Assembly (NCBI GenBank): GCA_000827205.1
Contig: KN832557.1
Span: forward strand, 8,493 to 72,492
Direction of reading: 5' to 3'
From: Plicaturopsis crispa FD-325 SS-3
Taxonomy: Eukaryota; Basidiomycota; Agaricomycetes; Amylocorticiales; Amylocorticiaceae
Length of the DNA stretch: 64,000 bases
In this document: positions 24,255-38,419 of the stretch, in pieces
Layout: each line of letters begins with the position of its first letter
How positions within the stretch are numbered: the stretch's first letter is position 1
The notes under the pieces: model-generated
What the model was told of the DNA's origin: nothing
What the model saw: only the letters and a program-made list of their open reading frames with translations
Databases searched by the model: none
Made by a program: the position numbers and the translations under genes

Positions 24255-24594
24255 GACCATTGATGAGAGCCGGGGACTCGGAGGAGACGCGCGATTGGGT
24301 TGAGAAATATATCTCATTATGAAGACGAGGACATGATACCTGCTGTGAGATGTAAACAATATATTGGACTGGGACAGTGTGCTTTGCTTTATCAATATTG
24401 AACTGCGTACACAATCTACTCTGGACTACCAAACTTCCAATTCCACTGCTCGACTCTCGAGGACGTCGTGAACAGGACGGAGCTTGAAATCCACGTGTAC
24501 CGTGTTGCAAGACGCGACGCGCCTCCTTCAATTTCTTTCCAAATTTAAAGACCATCACGATTCACGAGCTTTCCATCTGCTTTCCGTATCCACA
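24255..24594. other. PMP3-MSH2 spacer
   Basis: A 340-bp interval holding the PMP3 3' UTR and MSH2 promoter. Both genes are on the plus strand. No other feature is recognised. Confidence 0.4.
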
Positions 24595-27500
24595 ATGTCT
24601 GTTATGTACGGGAAGGAAAAGGACACGGAAAACCATGAAATCGGTGCGTTCCACAAGCCATATCCTGTGGTCAAAACTCATCGACTTTCTACACACCAGC
24701 CGCCGACCCAGGATTCACCTCTTTCTTCGCGAAACTGCCCCCAAAATCGCCCGAGACAGGCACACTCAGGCTCTTCGACAGGCACGACTTCTACTCTGTC
24801 CACGGCCCAGACGCGCTCTTCGTCGCCGCGCACCTCTTCCGCACGAACTCCGTCATAAAGTACCTCGGCTCGGGCGGGAAGACCGCGGGCCTGCCGAGCG
24901 TGACCATCAGCACGAGTCTCGCGCTGTCCCTCCTGCGCGAGGCGCTCACGACGAAGCAGCTGCGCGTAGAGATATGGAGCCCCGAGCCCGGGCAGGGGAA
25001 GAAGGGAGCGAAGTTCCGCCTCGACAAGGAGGTAGGTCGTCCCGCACGTCCCCATAGGTTTGCGCTCACTCTCCACAGGCGTCGCCCGGAAACTTACAAG
25101 CTGTCGAAGACCTGCTCTTCGTCAACTCGGACCTTGTCTCTGCGCCGATCGTAATGGCCATCAAGATAACCTCCACCACCGGCGACAAAGCCAAGACGAA
25201 AAACATCGGCATCGCGTTCGCTGACACGAGCGTGCGCGAGCTCGGCGTGGCCGACTTTGTCGACAACGACCTCTTCTCCAACACCGAGGTAACTGACCCC
25301 CCACACTCTATTGCGGTTACATCTAACGGATACGGTCTGTAGTCGCTGATAATCCAGCTGTCGGTGAAAGAGGCTATCATACCGTCCGGCACGGCGTCGG
25401 GCGCAACTGATCGCGATTTCGACCTCAACAAGCTAAAAGCCGTGCTCGAGCGCTGCGGGGTGGTCATCACCGAGCGCAAACCCAGTATGTCACACCCTAC
25501 TTTTCCTTCAACCCGACCTCTGACAACGCTGCAGGCGAGTTCACGTCCAGAACCATCGAAGACGACCTCGGGCGTCTCCTCGCGCCCACCGCCTCGACCT
25601 CCGCCGCGCCCGTCGACGCGACCATGACCATCCGTATATTGCTGTTACTACCTCTGCTTACGCCACCCGTCTAACCCTCCCACAGCACAGCTCTCGCTCC
25701 CCGTCGCGCCGTCCGCGCTCTCCGCGCTCATAACCTACCTCTCGCTGCTCGCGGATCCGTCCAACCACGGCGTGTACACGATCCGCACGCACGACCTCTC
25801 GCAGTACATGAAGCTCGACGCGAGCGCCCTGCGCGCGCTCAACCTTACCGAGGCGCCAGGAAACGCCGTGCGTGCCGCTCCGTCGTCACCCTCCCTTGGC
25901 TGTGCTAATGGTTGTGTGCATGTAGGGCGTGACGAACAGGAGCACGACCCTGCTTGGGCTGCTGAATAAATGCAAGACTGCGCAGGGGACGCGCCTCCTG
26001 GGGACGTGGCTGAAGCAGCCTCTCGTCAACTTGCATGAAATACGTACGTAGGCTATATACAGCCAGAATGCAGACGCTGAATGGCCCGTTGCAGACAAGC
26101 GGCAGAATCTGGTCGAGACGTTCGTAGACGATTCCAATGCAAGACGCACCCTGCAAGTGAGTGCCATCCTGGTCTCCCAATACATGCCACTAAAGGCGCG
26201 TAGGACGAGTACCTGAAGCTCATGCCGGACATGCATCGCATCAGCAAACGGTTCCAAAAGTCCGCAGCCTCCCTCGAGGACGTCGTGCGCGTCTACCAGG
26301 TCGTCTTAAAGGTCTGCATACCCTCGCATCCTACCCGGGTTATACTAACAAGATTCCCAGCTCCCGGGCCTGATCGCCGCGCTCGAGCGCGTCGAGACCG
26401 CCAGCGACGACCTCAGCGCGCTCCTCGACCAAACATACCTCGCTCACCTACGCGTACGTCCAGTCCCATCCCTCCCCCGCTAGTGATCCGCTGCTCACGG
26501 CAGTGTGCAGGAATACGAGACCAGCCTGTCGAAGTACTCGGAGATGGTGGAGCAGACGCTGGACCTGAACGAGCTCGACAACCACAACTACGTGATCAAG
26601 CCGGACTACGATGCGCGCTTGCAGGAGCTCGCGGACAAGCTTATGGAGGTCCGTCTTGCCGCAAGTATGCACGCGCCTTGAGATGCGATACTGATTTACG
26701 TAGACACGGGACGGTTTAGACAAGGAGCACCGCGACACCGGCAGAGATTTATCGCTGGAGCTCGACAAGAAGCTGCACCTCGAAAACTCATCGACTTACG
26801 GCTACTGTTTCCGGCTCACAAAAAACGTGCGTTGTAGACGGACCTCATCACACTGTGCTTGTAGTGCTGACCTGCGATGTTCCGGCAGGACGCGAAAGCC
26901 ATCGCGAACAAACGGAAGTACATTGAGCTGGGCACCGTCAAAAGCGGCGTCTTCTTCACAACGACCACGTTGAAGGAGCTTGCGAATGATTACACCGAGT
27001 ATACGGACACTTACAAAAAGACACAAAGCGGGCTCGTCAAGGAGGTCGTCAACATTGCTTGTGAGTGCCGCCCATCTACGCAGAGTATATTTAAGTTATG
27101 TTGCGCCGTCTAGCTACGTATACGCCGGTTCTAGAGTCGCTGGATAACATCATCGCACACCTCGATGTTATTCTGAGGTAAACGCCTCTCCCTTCACCGT
27201 CTACACACTCTGATGAACATTTACTCAGTTTCGCCCACGTCTCCGTAAATGCGCCGGAGCCGTATGTCAGGCCAACTGTCCTAGAGAAAGGTAGATCTTC
27301 GTTTTCTTTGACGCACTTGGAGGAGGTTTACCCTTCCTCTATCCAGGGTCGGGCAATCTCATCCTGAAGGAGGCACGACACCCTTGTCTAGAGGTGCAAG
27401 ATGACATCAGCTTCATCCCGAACGACGTCGAGATGATCAAAAGTACGTCCCTGTTCCTCGTACCTTCCCAGACCAATTGCTGACGCATGTGTATCTCCAG

Positions 27501-28676
27501 ACGAAAGCGAATTCCAGATCATCAGTAAGCTATCTACCTAAACGTCTATATAAGGTTCCGGTTAACTTGGAAATGGTCCAGCTGGGCCCAACATGGGTGG
27601 AAAATCGACATTCATCCGGCAGGTGGGCGTGATCGCGCTCATGGCCCAAACAGGGTGTTTCGTGCCGTGCGCGGAAGCCACGATGCCCATTTTCGACTCT
27701 GTATTGTGCCGTGTGGGCGCTGGAGACAGCCAGCTCAAGGGCGTGTCGACGTTCATGGCAGAGATGCTGGAAACGGCTACCATCTTGAGGGTGTGTGTCT
27801 ACCACATTTGCTCCTATTTTTTCTTGAATCATAATTTTTCAGTCGGCGTCGAAAGATTCTCTCATAATCATAGACGAGCTAGGACGAGGTGAGTATTTTA
27901 AATGCCGCTTAACATATTTGTGTAAACCGATTCTCGGTGCAGGGACTTCCACCTACGACGGATTCGGCTTGGCCTGGGCAATCTCCGAGTACGTGCATCT
28001 TTACAAGTCCGCGCCCCACTCACTAACCAGCATCCCAGGCACATCGCCTCTCAAATCCACGCCTTCTGCCTATTCGCCACCCACTTCCACGAGCTCACCG
28101 CGCTCGACCAAGAGCTCCCACACGTCAAGAACCTGCACGTCGTCGCGCACGTCACGCAGACGGGCGAGGCGACGCAGGACCGCGACATCACACTCCTGTA
28201 CAAGGTCGAGCCGGGCGTGTCGGACCAGAGCTTCGGCATCCACGTCGCGCGCCTGGCGAATTTCCCGGAGAATGTGGTCAAGGTGCGTGGTGGCTGTATG
28301 GTTGACGTTGCTCCGCCGATTTTTAAATGATATGCTGCAGCTCGCGAAACGCAAAGCGGATGAACTGGAGGATTTCAGCAGTGGTACGTCCCGCCATACT
28401 TGTACAGCAGTCATCGAATCAATTCCTCTTCCAGATGCTACCCAAGCGGAGCCCGGCATCACGCCTGAAGTCACCGACGAAGGAATCAAAATCGTCGAGG
28501 ACCTTCTGCGCGCATGGAGTTCCGGGTCAGCGGCCGATGGCGAGGACGTCGTCATGGACGAGTCCGACGACCAGTCGCCCGAGGAACAGTTGGCCGAGCT
28601 CAAAAAATACGTCGAGCAGTTCCGGCCCCAGATAGAGAGCAACACCTGGTTGCAGACGGTCCTCACCTCCCTCTGA
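24595..28676 (+). CDS. MSH2: MutS homologue MSH2 (DNA mismatch repair)
   Basis: Core subunit of the MutS-alpha and MutS-beta heterodimers (with MSH6 or MSH3) that recognise mismatches and loops in the nucleus. The start at 24595 gives [16 protein letters not shown]. The mismatch-binding domain has [20 protein letters not shown] and [19 protein letters not shown], with no Phe-x-Glu motif, as expected for MSH2. Connector, lever and clamp regions follow ([35 protein letters not shown]). The ATPase contains Walker [10 protein letters not shown] near 27590, Walker [20 protein letters not shown] near 27860-27970, [12 protein letters not shown], and [19 protein letters not shown]. The C-terminus ends WLQTVLTSL. 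The assembled length of about 950 residues is normal for the family. Around 19 introns were inferred; one splits the codon before Walker A. All catalytic motifs look intact. Confidence 0.95.
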
Positions 28677-28892
28677 ACACCATACGTTCATCCCGGTATA
28701 TATTATAGCTGCTCTCATCTCTCTGTCGGTCCTGTAGCATACATTAGCTCTTGTGTAATATCATCTTCCCCCCCGTGGAACATCTCTTCCTTCGTCACAT
28801 ATAATCCTCTTTAAGTCCATTTGAGGTACACGGATACGATAACACACTAAGCAAAAACAGCGAAACGACGTGCAGAAGAAATGTATAAGAGA

Positions 28893-30669
28893 TCAATAAC
28901 GGCGAGCCTTTTCCCATTCAGGATCCCCCTTTGCAGCCTCAATGCACTCCGCGATCGAAACACCGTACTCTTTCTCCAGCTGCGGCTCGCTGAACGGTCC
29001 CAGCATGTGCCGCAAAATCGCGATGCTCGCTCTATCGCGCTCCTTCATTGCCCTGTTCCGCGCATTCAAAAAGACCTGTTTAGGAGCACCGTGGAATTCG
29101 CGCTGCACCGTGCGTCCGTCCGGCTGCATGAGGTTGTAATCCCAGCGGGGGCCGTCGCGTCGAAGGAGGTACAGCTGCGCGATCAGGTCCGGGGACGGTG
29201 TCTTGGTATACAGCGGGGTGAATGGATCGGACGAGTCCTTAGCGGGGTCGCTTTCTATGACGGACGTCTCGAGGATTTTGGAGCAGATCGTTTTATGCGG
29301 AGGGTCCCCGCCCTTGTAGTCCTTGACTTGGCATTCACTGTGAGGCATGCCTTGGTCAGATGCAGAGGCGAGCGCATTGGATAACACCCCGCGCACCGAG
29401 AGCAATACATGACCTGTCTTCCTACCTTCTTGCAGCCGCTACAGCACATCATACGACCGCTAGCAGCTGGGGCTGTACAGATATTGGTTTCGTAAATTCC
29501 ACTCACAAAATGAGCTCACCTTGCTTCCCACAATGCTCGCAGAGATCAACATATTCTCTTTCTTTAGTGAGTGCGCGAATCTGCTTCTCAGCGTCGTCCA
29601 CCAACTTGTAAACGTGTTGGGGCAATGGCGACGGGTCATTTTCTGGAAGCCATTAATGGAAGTAGCAGTCCACAGTCTGTGCCCTGAAAATATTAGAGAA
29701 CCCACCTCGTTTCTCTTTGCGCTCCGATGTGTGTGTTTTCGGCTGCCTCAGATAGCGCCGGTCAATCTTAATATCGACCTATCAACATAAAATACTCATC
29801 ATGTGAGCAAAATGACTAATCAACAAGGTAAGCGTACTGTATACGCACAAGGATGCAAAGCATAGAGACGAGAATCTGGAGAAGGAAGCAGTGTCGCTTG
29901 ACCAGCACCTGTTCGTGGTACAGCCGCACATGCGCCGGACGCGCCGCCTCCGCCTCGTCTGTAGCGCTGAACCCGAATAAACGCCACACCTCCGGGTGCG
30001 GGAGGACAGGAAAATTCGGGGACGGTTTCCCGTTCAGGTCACTGACCATGAAATGTTTCACCATCTTGCAGAACCCCTCGCCTGCCCCGCTACACAGTTC
30101 CTCCTTATTGATGTCCGGGCAGTACCTGTAATCGAGAATCGAATCAGGTTTGGCAGAGGTGCGTGCGGATATATGAGCGCCGGTGGCAAGGGAACATGCT
30201 CACTGCCAGTAATCCTCCAAGCCCTGCGGTGCAGCCTCCGTCCGCAAGGCCCGCACGAGGATATCCTCACGCTCGCGGACACTCTTTCCCGCCCACAATT
30301 TCTCAATCGGCTGTCCTTCTGTGTACTTGCAGACATATATATTCGTGATGTGCTGGCAGATGCCGCCATTGTGTATGCGCTGTAGCCGCAGCTGCGCGAT
30401 GTCTGTCTGGCTGAATTGCACGCGGGGCTCGGAGTCCTGGGGATGTGTGTTTCAGTTGCGTCATTTGCAGCACTGATTGCCACCTCCCAACGCGACCTCC
30501 TTTTGTTTCGTGTAATAGGCATTGCACACACTATGATTATACTGACCTTGACAAGGCATTCTTCGGGATCGTCGTGAAAACTCCAATCCAATTCCTCGAT
30601 CCAGAATTTGTACCATCCTTCGGGGTCGCGCGCTGGGTCGGGCCTACGAGGATCAAGGGACCAACTCAT
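28893..30669 (-). CDS. MYND-type zinc finger protein
   Basis: The start at 30669 gives MSWSLDPRRPDPARDPEGWY. The N-terminal two thirds have no recognised domain (ICQHITNIYVCKYTEGQPIE, LWAGKSVREREDILVRAL, EVWRLFGFSATDEAEAARPA). A MYND finger lies between about 29530 and 29330: CEHCGKQ, then CCSGCKKVGRQVMYCSR, then CQVKDYKGGDPPHKTIC, giving the Cys/His ligand set of the family. The C-terminus (YLLRRDGPRWDYNLMQPDGR, HMLGPFSEPQLEKEYGV) ends at 28893. MYND fingers bind proline-rich peptides, so a scaffold or regulatory role is likely. No SET domain is present. MYND proteins of this layout are numerous in agaricomycetes with no known specific function. About seven introns. Confidence 0.75.
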
Positions 30670-30909
30670 GATGATAATGCAGCGGCTGGTAAGGGTACTG
30701 CAATACTTATGTAGGTGAAGGCACAACGGATATCGATGTTGTTGTCGGAATATCGATCGAAGTCGAGCCGGACTCAATAGAGTGTATCAGATGCGCCTTG
30801 CGAGACCAGCTTTTTTCCTTGTCAGTAATTGTCATGCAACTTCATGCAAGGCAAAGTAGGAATGGGATATAAGCACACACCCATCTCATACATTGATGAT
30901 TACATAGAC

Positions 30910-34756
<3,847 letters not shown>

Positions 34757-35415
34757 GCTACAGTGTATGTTACACTTATTTTACAAAGTAAGCGCTTGTT
34801 TTTCCTGAGCTCGTCGGTGCTCGTCGTTGCAAAAACTGTATACGGACAGCAGCGAATCGGATTCGGCGACTCGGTTAGATTTGGGCCAGATAAGGCAACT
34901 TTTCATCTGATCATCGTTCGCGGCGTCCTTTTTTTCCAGACTCTCATCATGTCTGGCCACGGTCTACTACGTAGGGCGCCTTTCTACGGTGCTTGAGGGC
35001 GCCTTATTCTTGTTCGCGACGTCCGAAGGGCCCAGGAATAGCACGACGGTCCGACTCGGTGGCATCTCGTGTGAACGAGCGTCTAACGAAGTGGTGTTTC
35101 AGACGCCGTCAACCATCGTTGCGCTTTGTTATCGCCAACCTCCAGCAACCTCCCCTTCGCTCCGATTTTTCGTACCTAGGAAATGTTCACAACATCGCTC
35201 AACCAGGCCTCGCGCTCGCAACTCAGGAATCCCCCATGACCGTGTGCGAGCACAAATCGTTATCGAATGTAGGTAGGTAGGATCCAGGGATACAGTCGTT
35301 CTGATAGGAATAAACAGGGGGAGCGTCGTAGGCAATCCATGGCGTGGTACATCTGGGTATGTGTATAGAATGAGCAATACAACTTGGAGACACCACGCTA
35401 CCCATCTTTGGACCT
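34757..35415. other. Intergenic, TRM4 promoter side
   Basis: About 660 bp upstream of TRM4 and downstream of the kinase-like gene. Short plus-strand open frames (for example from 34989) show no domain. I see nothing specific here. Confidence 0.45.
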
Positions 35416-36508
35416 TTACAAGTTCTCGATTCGCTGGAGGACCTCCAACGCGCTCGGGCGCTTCATCGGGTCGACATTGCAGCAACCGGAAAGCGCGGCG
35501 GCGATGTCAGGGGGGACCCCGTTCAAAAGCTCAGCCTCGGTGATCCTCCCGTCCTGCAGCTTCATGACCCACGCGGCATAGCTAGCGGAATGGTTCTTTC
35601 CCGGGGAAGGATTCTCGCCTCTGAACATCTGCGGGCACACCGAGAAGTCAGTCGCGGTCCAGCCACTGGGTCATATGATGGGCGCTGCGCACCTGCCCAA
35701 CTGTGACAGCAAGGCTGTACATGTCTACTGCTGCTGTAGGCTGCGGCACCTCCTCGTCGTCTGTGAACAGAATTTCCAGCGGCTGTGTGTGGTACCGGAA
35801 CGGATTTCCGCCGGAGGCTATGACGCTTTGGACGAGCGTATGGAAACCCGCGTCGGCGAGGACAGCACGAAGGTCATCACCGATGAGTATGTTCGTCTAT
35901 AATGCAATGTCGCGGTTAATTTTGTTTATCTCATATTGATCTCATAGAATGAGGGCAACTGCTACCACGTACAAGGCTTATATTTCCGTGTACGATGCCG
36001 TGCGCGTGCAATTCCACCAGCGTCTTCAGTACATCCTTGATCTATCGGGCACTCAGCGTCAGGCCAGCCACGGAAATCGATGCTACTACACGCACCCAGT
36101 GAACGATGAGGTGAGCCGCGCCGGGATTGTTCCCCAGATAGTCGATGGCATTTCCGTTGACGAAATACGCCATCGTGAGGACAACAGCGAAACTGCCAGT
36201 ATCGACTGCGTAGGCCGGGCTCGTACCGCCAATGGAACCGAGAAACGCGATATGGGACAAGAACAACTGCCAAGCCATTAATTCCCGGCTAAGCGGACAA
36301 TGAATGGGTCGATTTGGGTACACGACATACGTTGATGAAAGTGTCGAACGCCTCATGCGGGATGCGAAATTTCTTCTTTAGAACCTGTGGCGACTCTGGT
36401 TAGCCAGATGTGGGCCAAGATCAGGTTTCATCTTCTTACCACCTTGGATGTTCCGTCGATGATGGTACTGCTGAGGCGCAGGTCATGGGCAGAGTTGTCA
36501 ATATGCAT
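35416..36508 (-). CDS. Degenerate TKL-like kinase domain (pseudokinase)
   Basis: C-terminal kinase-fold region assembled from short exons. The order is RLSSTIIDGTSKV, LKKKFRIPHEAFDTFIN, ELMAWQLFLSHIAFLGSIGG, VVLTMAYFVNGNAIDYLGNN, then VLKTLVELHAHGIVHGNISL. After an intron it reads TNILIGDDLRAVLADAGFH, then VDMYSLAVTVGQMFRGENP, and it ends MKRPSALEVLQRIENL at 35416. This matches the tyrosine-kinase-like kinases expanded in agaricomycetes. The catalytic loop has HGN instead of H-R/G-D, and DFG has become DAG, so catalysis is unlikely. I find no P-loop and no clear start, and the join between FDTFIN and ELMAW is out of phase by one base at the obvious acceptor. It may therefore be a pseudokinase or a decaying gene. 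The 5' boundary is only the first visible exon. Confidence 0.6.
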
Positions 36509-36756
36509 GCCTGTGTTGTGGGGAATGAGCAAAATCTGTTGTCATAAGCATTGTGTGAGCTTACTATGGTCTTTTGAGTACTATGTGAGAGGTGAGAGAA
36601 TTGAGTATGATCGTATGCAGGTTACGGGAGGAGGGACGAGGAGGGGGCGGTGGGCGGTGGGCTGCAAGTGGGGTGGTCTTTTGGAGTTCCAGACTTACTC
36701 CGCGGCACTTTTTGAGCTCCGGCACTGCGCTGACTCACAACTCTAATTAATCTAAT

Positions 36757-37035
36757 TAGTGTTGCCGTCGAGGCGAGTCCAACTCGTTTTTGACTCGCCT
36801 CACCTCGAAAATTGCCCAACTCGTTACCGACTCGCCTCGCGAGTTGCAACTCGATGCAACTCGCTGGCATAACGGCACGGAGGACAATAAAGGTTCTGAT
36901 TGGCTGGGCAGTCGGTCCGAGAAACGTGGAAACTCGCGAGGTAAACGCCTCGTTTCCAACTCGAAAAACGAGTTGCATCGAGTTGGCCAACTCGCCTCGT
37001 CTCGCCTCGACTCAGCTCGACTCGCGGCAACACTA
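36757..37035. mobile_element. hAT-type MITE, 279 bp
   Basis: A non-autonomous DNA transposon. The ends are inverted copies of TAGTGTTGCCG (11 bp perfect), continuing with imperfect similarity into GCGAGTC; TAGNGTTG-like ends are typical of hAT elements. The flanks 36749-36756 (AATCTAAT) and 37036-37043 (ACTCTAAT) are an 8-bp target duplication with one mismatch, the hAT length. The interior carries about 14 copies of ACTCG/CGAGT and a perfect 17-bp inverted pair at 36847-36863 and 36969-36985. It has no coding capacity. One mismatch in the target duplication suggests a moderately recent insertion. Confidence 0.82.
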
Positions 37036-37043
37036 ACTCTAAT

Positions 37044-38419
37044 CGCTAAAAAGGATTCGGTGTTTGAATTCGGTGCTTCTTCACTCTTCTTCACTGTTCA
37101 TCGACAGTTCATCAGCAGTTCATCGATGTACAGCTCAACTCCTCCACCTCGGTGCATTGCATGCATCCGCCAGTATGCTACGAAGCGTGTATACGGCCAG
37201 TGTTCAGGTCATAGCAGGTATGTTGGCCGCTGATCTAATTAGTTGGTTTATGAGCTACACCCTCTAATATTAATGCCGCTTTATACATGTCCGTCTTTGT
37301 CACAGCACCACCATTCGCACGCGCATGGGAGTCCCGCTAGGTCCGTGCCCCACCCCAAAGCGCTGTACACGTTGCCGTTCGTCGCTTGGTTGAGGTTTTC
37401 CCTCGCGCACTGCAGCTCGGGGATAGCGCGGGGCGCGCCCGCACGGAGTGGCCAGAGCGCCCACGAGCAGTGCAGCATGCCCACGTTGTTTTCGCTCAAC
37501 GTCCCAGCGAGGCGCTTCTACTGGGACATGGCGTGGTGCGTGGAGAAGCCAAGGACCGCGGCATGCGGGGCGGTAGCGCGTCAGATAAGAGACACGCTGA
37601 GAAGGAGTAGGGGAAGTTTGCGTGTGCGCTGGCTGCACAGTACGGCTGCTGCGCCGTTGCCATCACCGTCGAGCTCCGCATCCTCGCGCTCTGCCGCCGC
37701 TGCCACATCAGCCGGTGTAGTCTTCTAGCTCCGCTATCGCTGTCGAGCTCTTATAGGGCCGTCCACAGTGACCCTCACACCCCCTGCCTCCACCCATCAC
37801 CGCGTACCTGTCGACTCAAATATTCGGGCGAGTGCATAGTGCGCACTTATGCCGATCTCATTTACCCACGAGCATTGCCTAGCGATGGCGCCATTCGAAT
37901 CCGTGGGCGGCGTAGAGGATTAGAGCAATCGCTCAATTCCGTTTGCTGCGACGCGCCTCCACGCGTCGTATCGGCGCCAACACGACGCTTGTCTACGGCG
38001 TGCGCGGTGTCAATGCATGGGCCCGCATGTCTGGTTCGCGCAGGACTAATACCACGTAGTAGTCTGTCGCGCTATGGTTGTATGTACCGTGCTTTGTATG
38101 ATGCACATTACAATGAAACATATTTCACTCCATACGGCGTACGCGGCCCTTTCTAACTATATACTCTAAATGCGATAAGCAAAATGCGGATGCCTTGATT
38201 TGATTTCAGAATGGAGGTACGACTGTTGTAGTCTGTCTAGGAGAGACTATGATTTGATATTCATTCGAAGACGTCCTAGTTGACATTACAAAACAATCCA
38301 GTGCCGCAAGGAATACATGGTATGAGTGATCCATATAGTTTGTAAAGGAGACCAATATCAGTAATTGTGCTTGCGACCCATCTCTAACACAGCGTACTTA
38401 TCACGCTACCCAGGGTCCT
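37044..38419. other. Intergenic, coding-like patch of unknown nature
   Basis: No gene is established in this 1.4 kb. The minus strand at about 37281-37499 reads SENNVGMLHCSWALWPLRAG and NLNQATNGNVYSALGWGTDL, which looks protein-like but has no neighbouring exons I could join and no recognised family. The part from 37740 to 38400 shows nothing recognisable. Confidence 0.35.

Noticed and set aside
28070-28666. Open frame of 198 codons on the minus strand
   Set aside because: Antisense of the MSH2 ATPase and C-terminal exons, which are unambiguous.
37900-37935. ATTCGAATCC resembling a tRNA T-arm
   Set aside because: No matching acceptor stem, anticodon arm or A-box could be placed around it.
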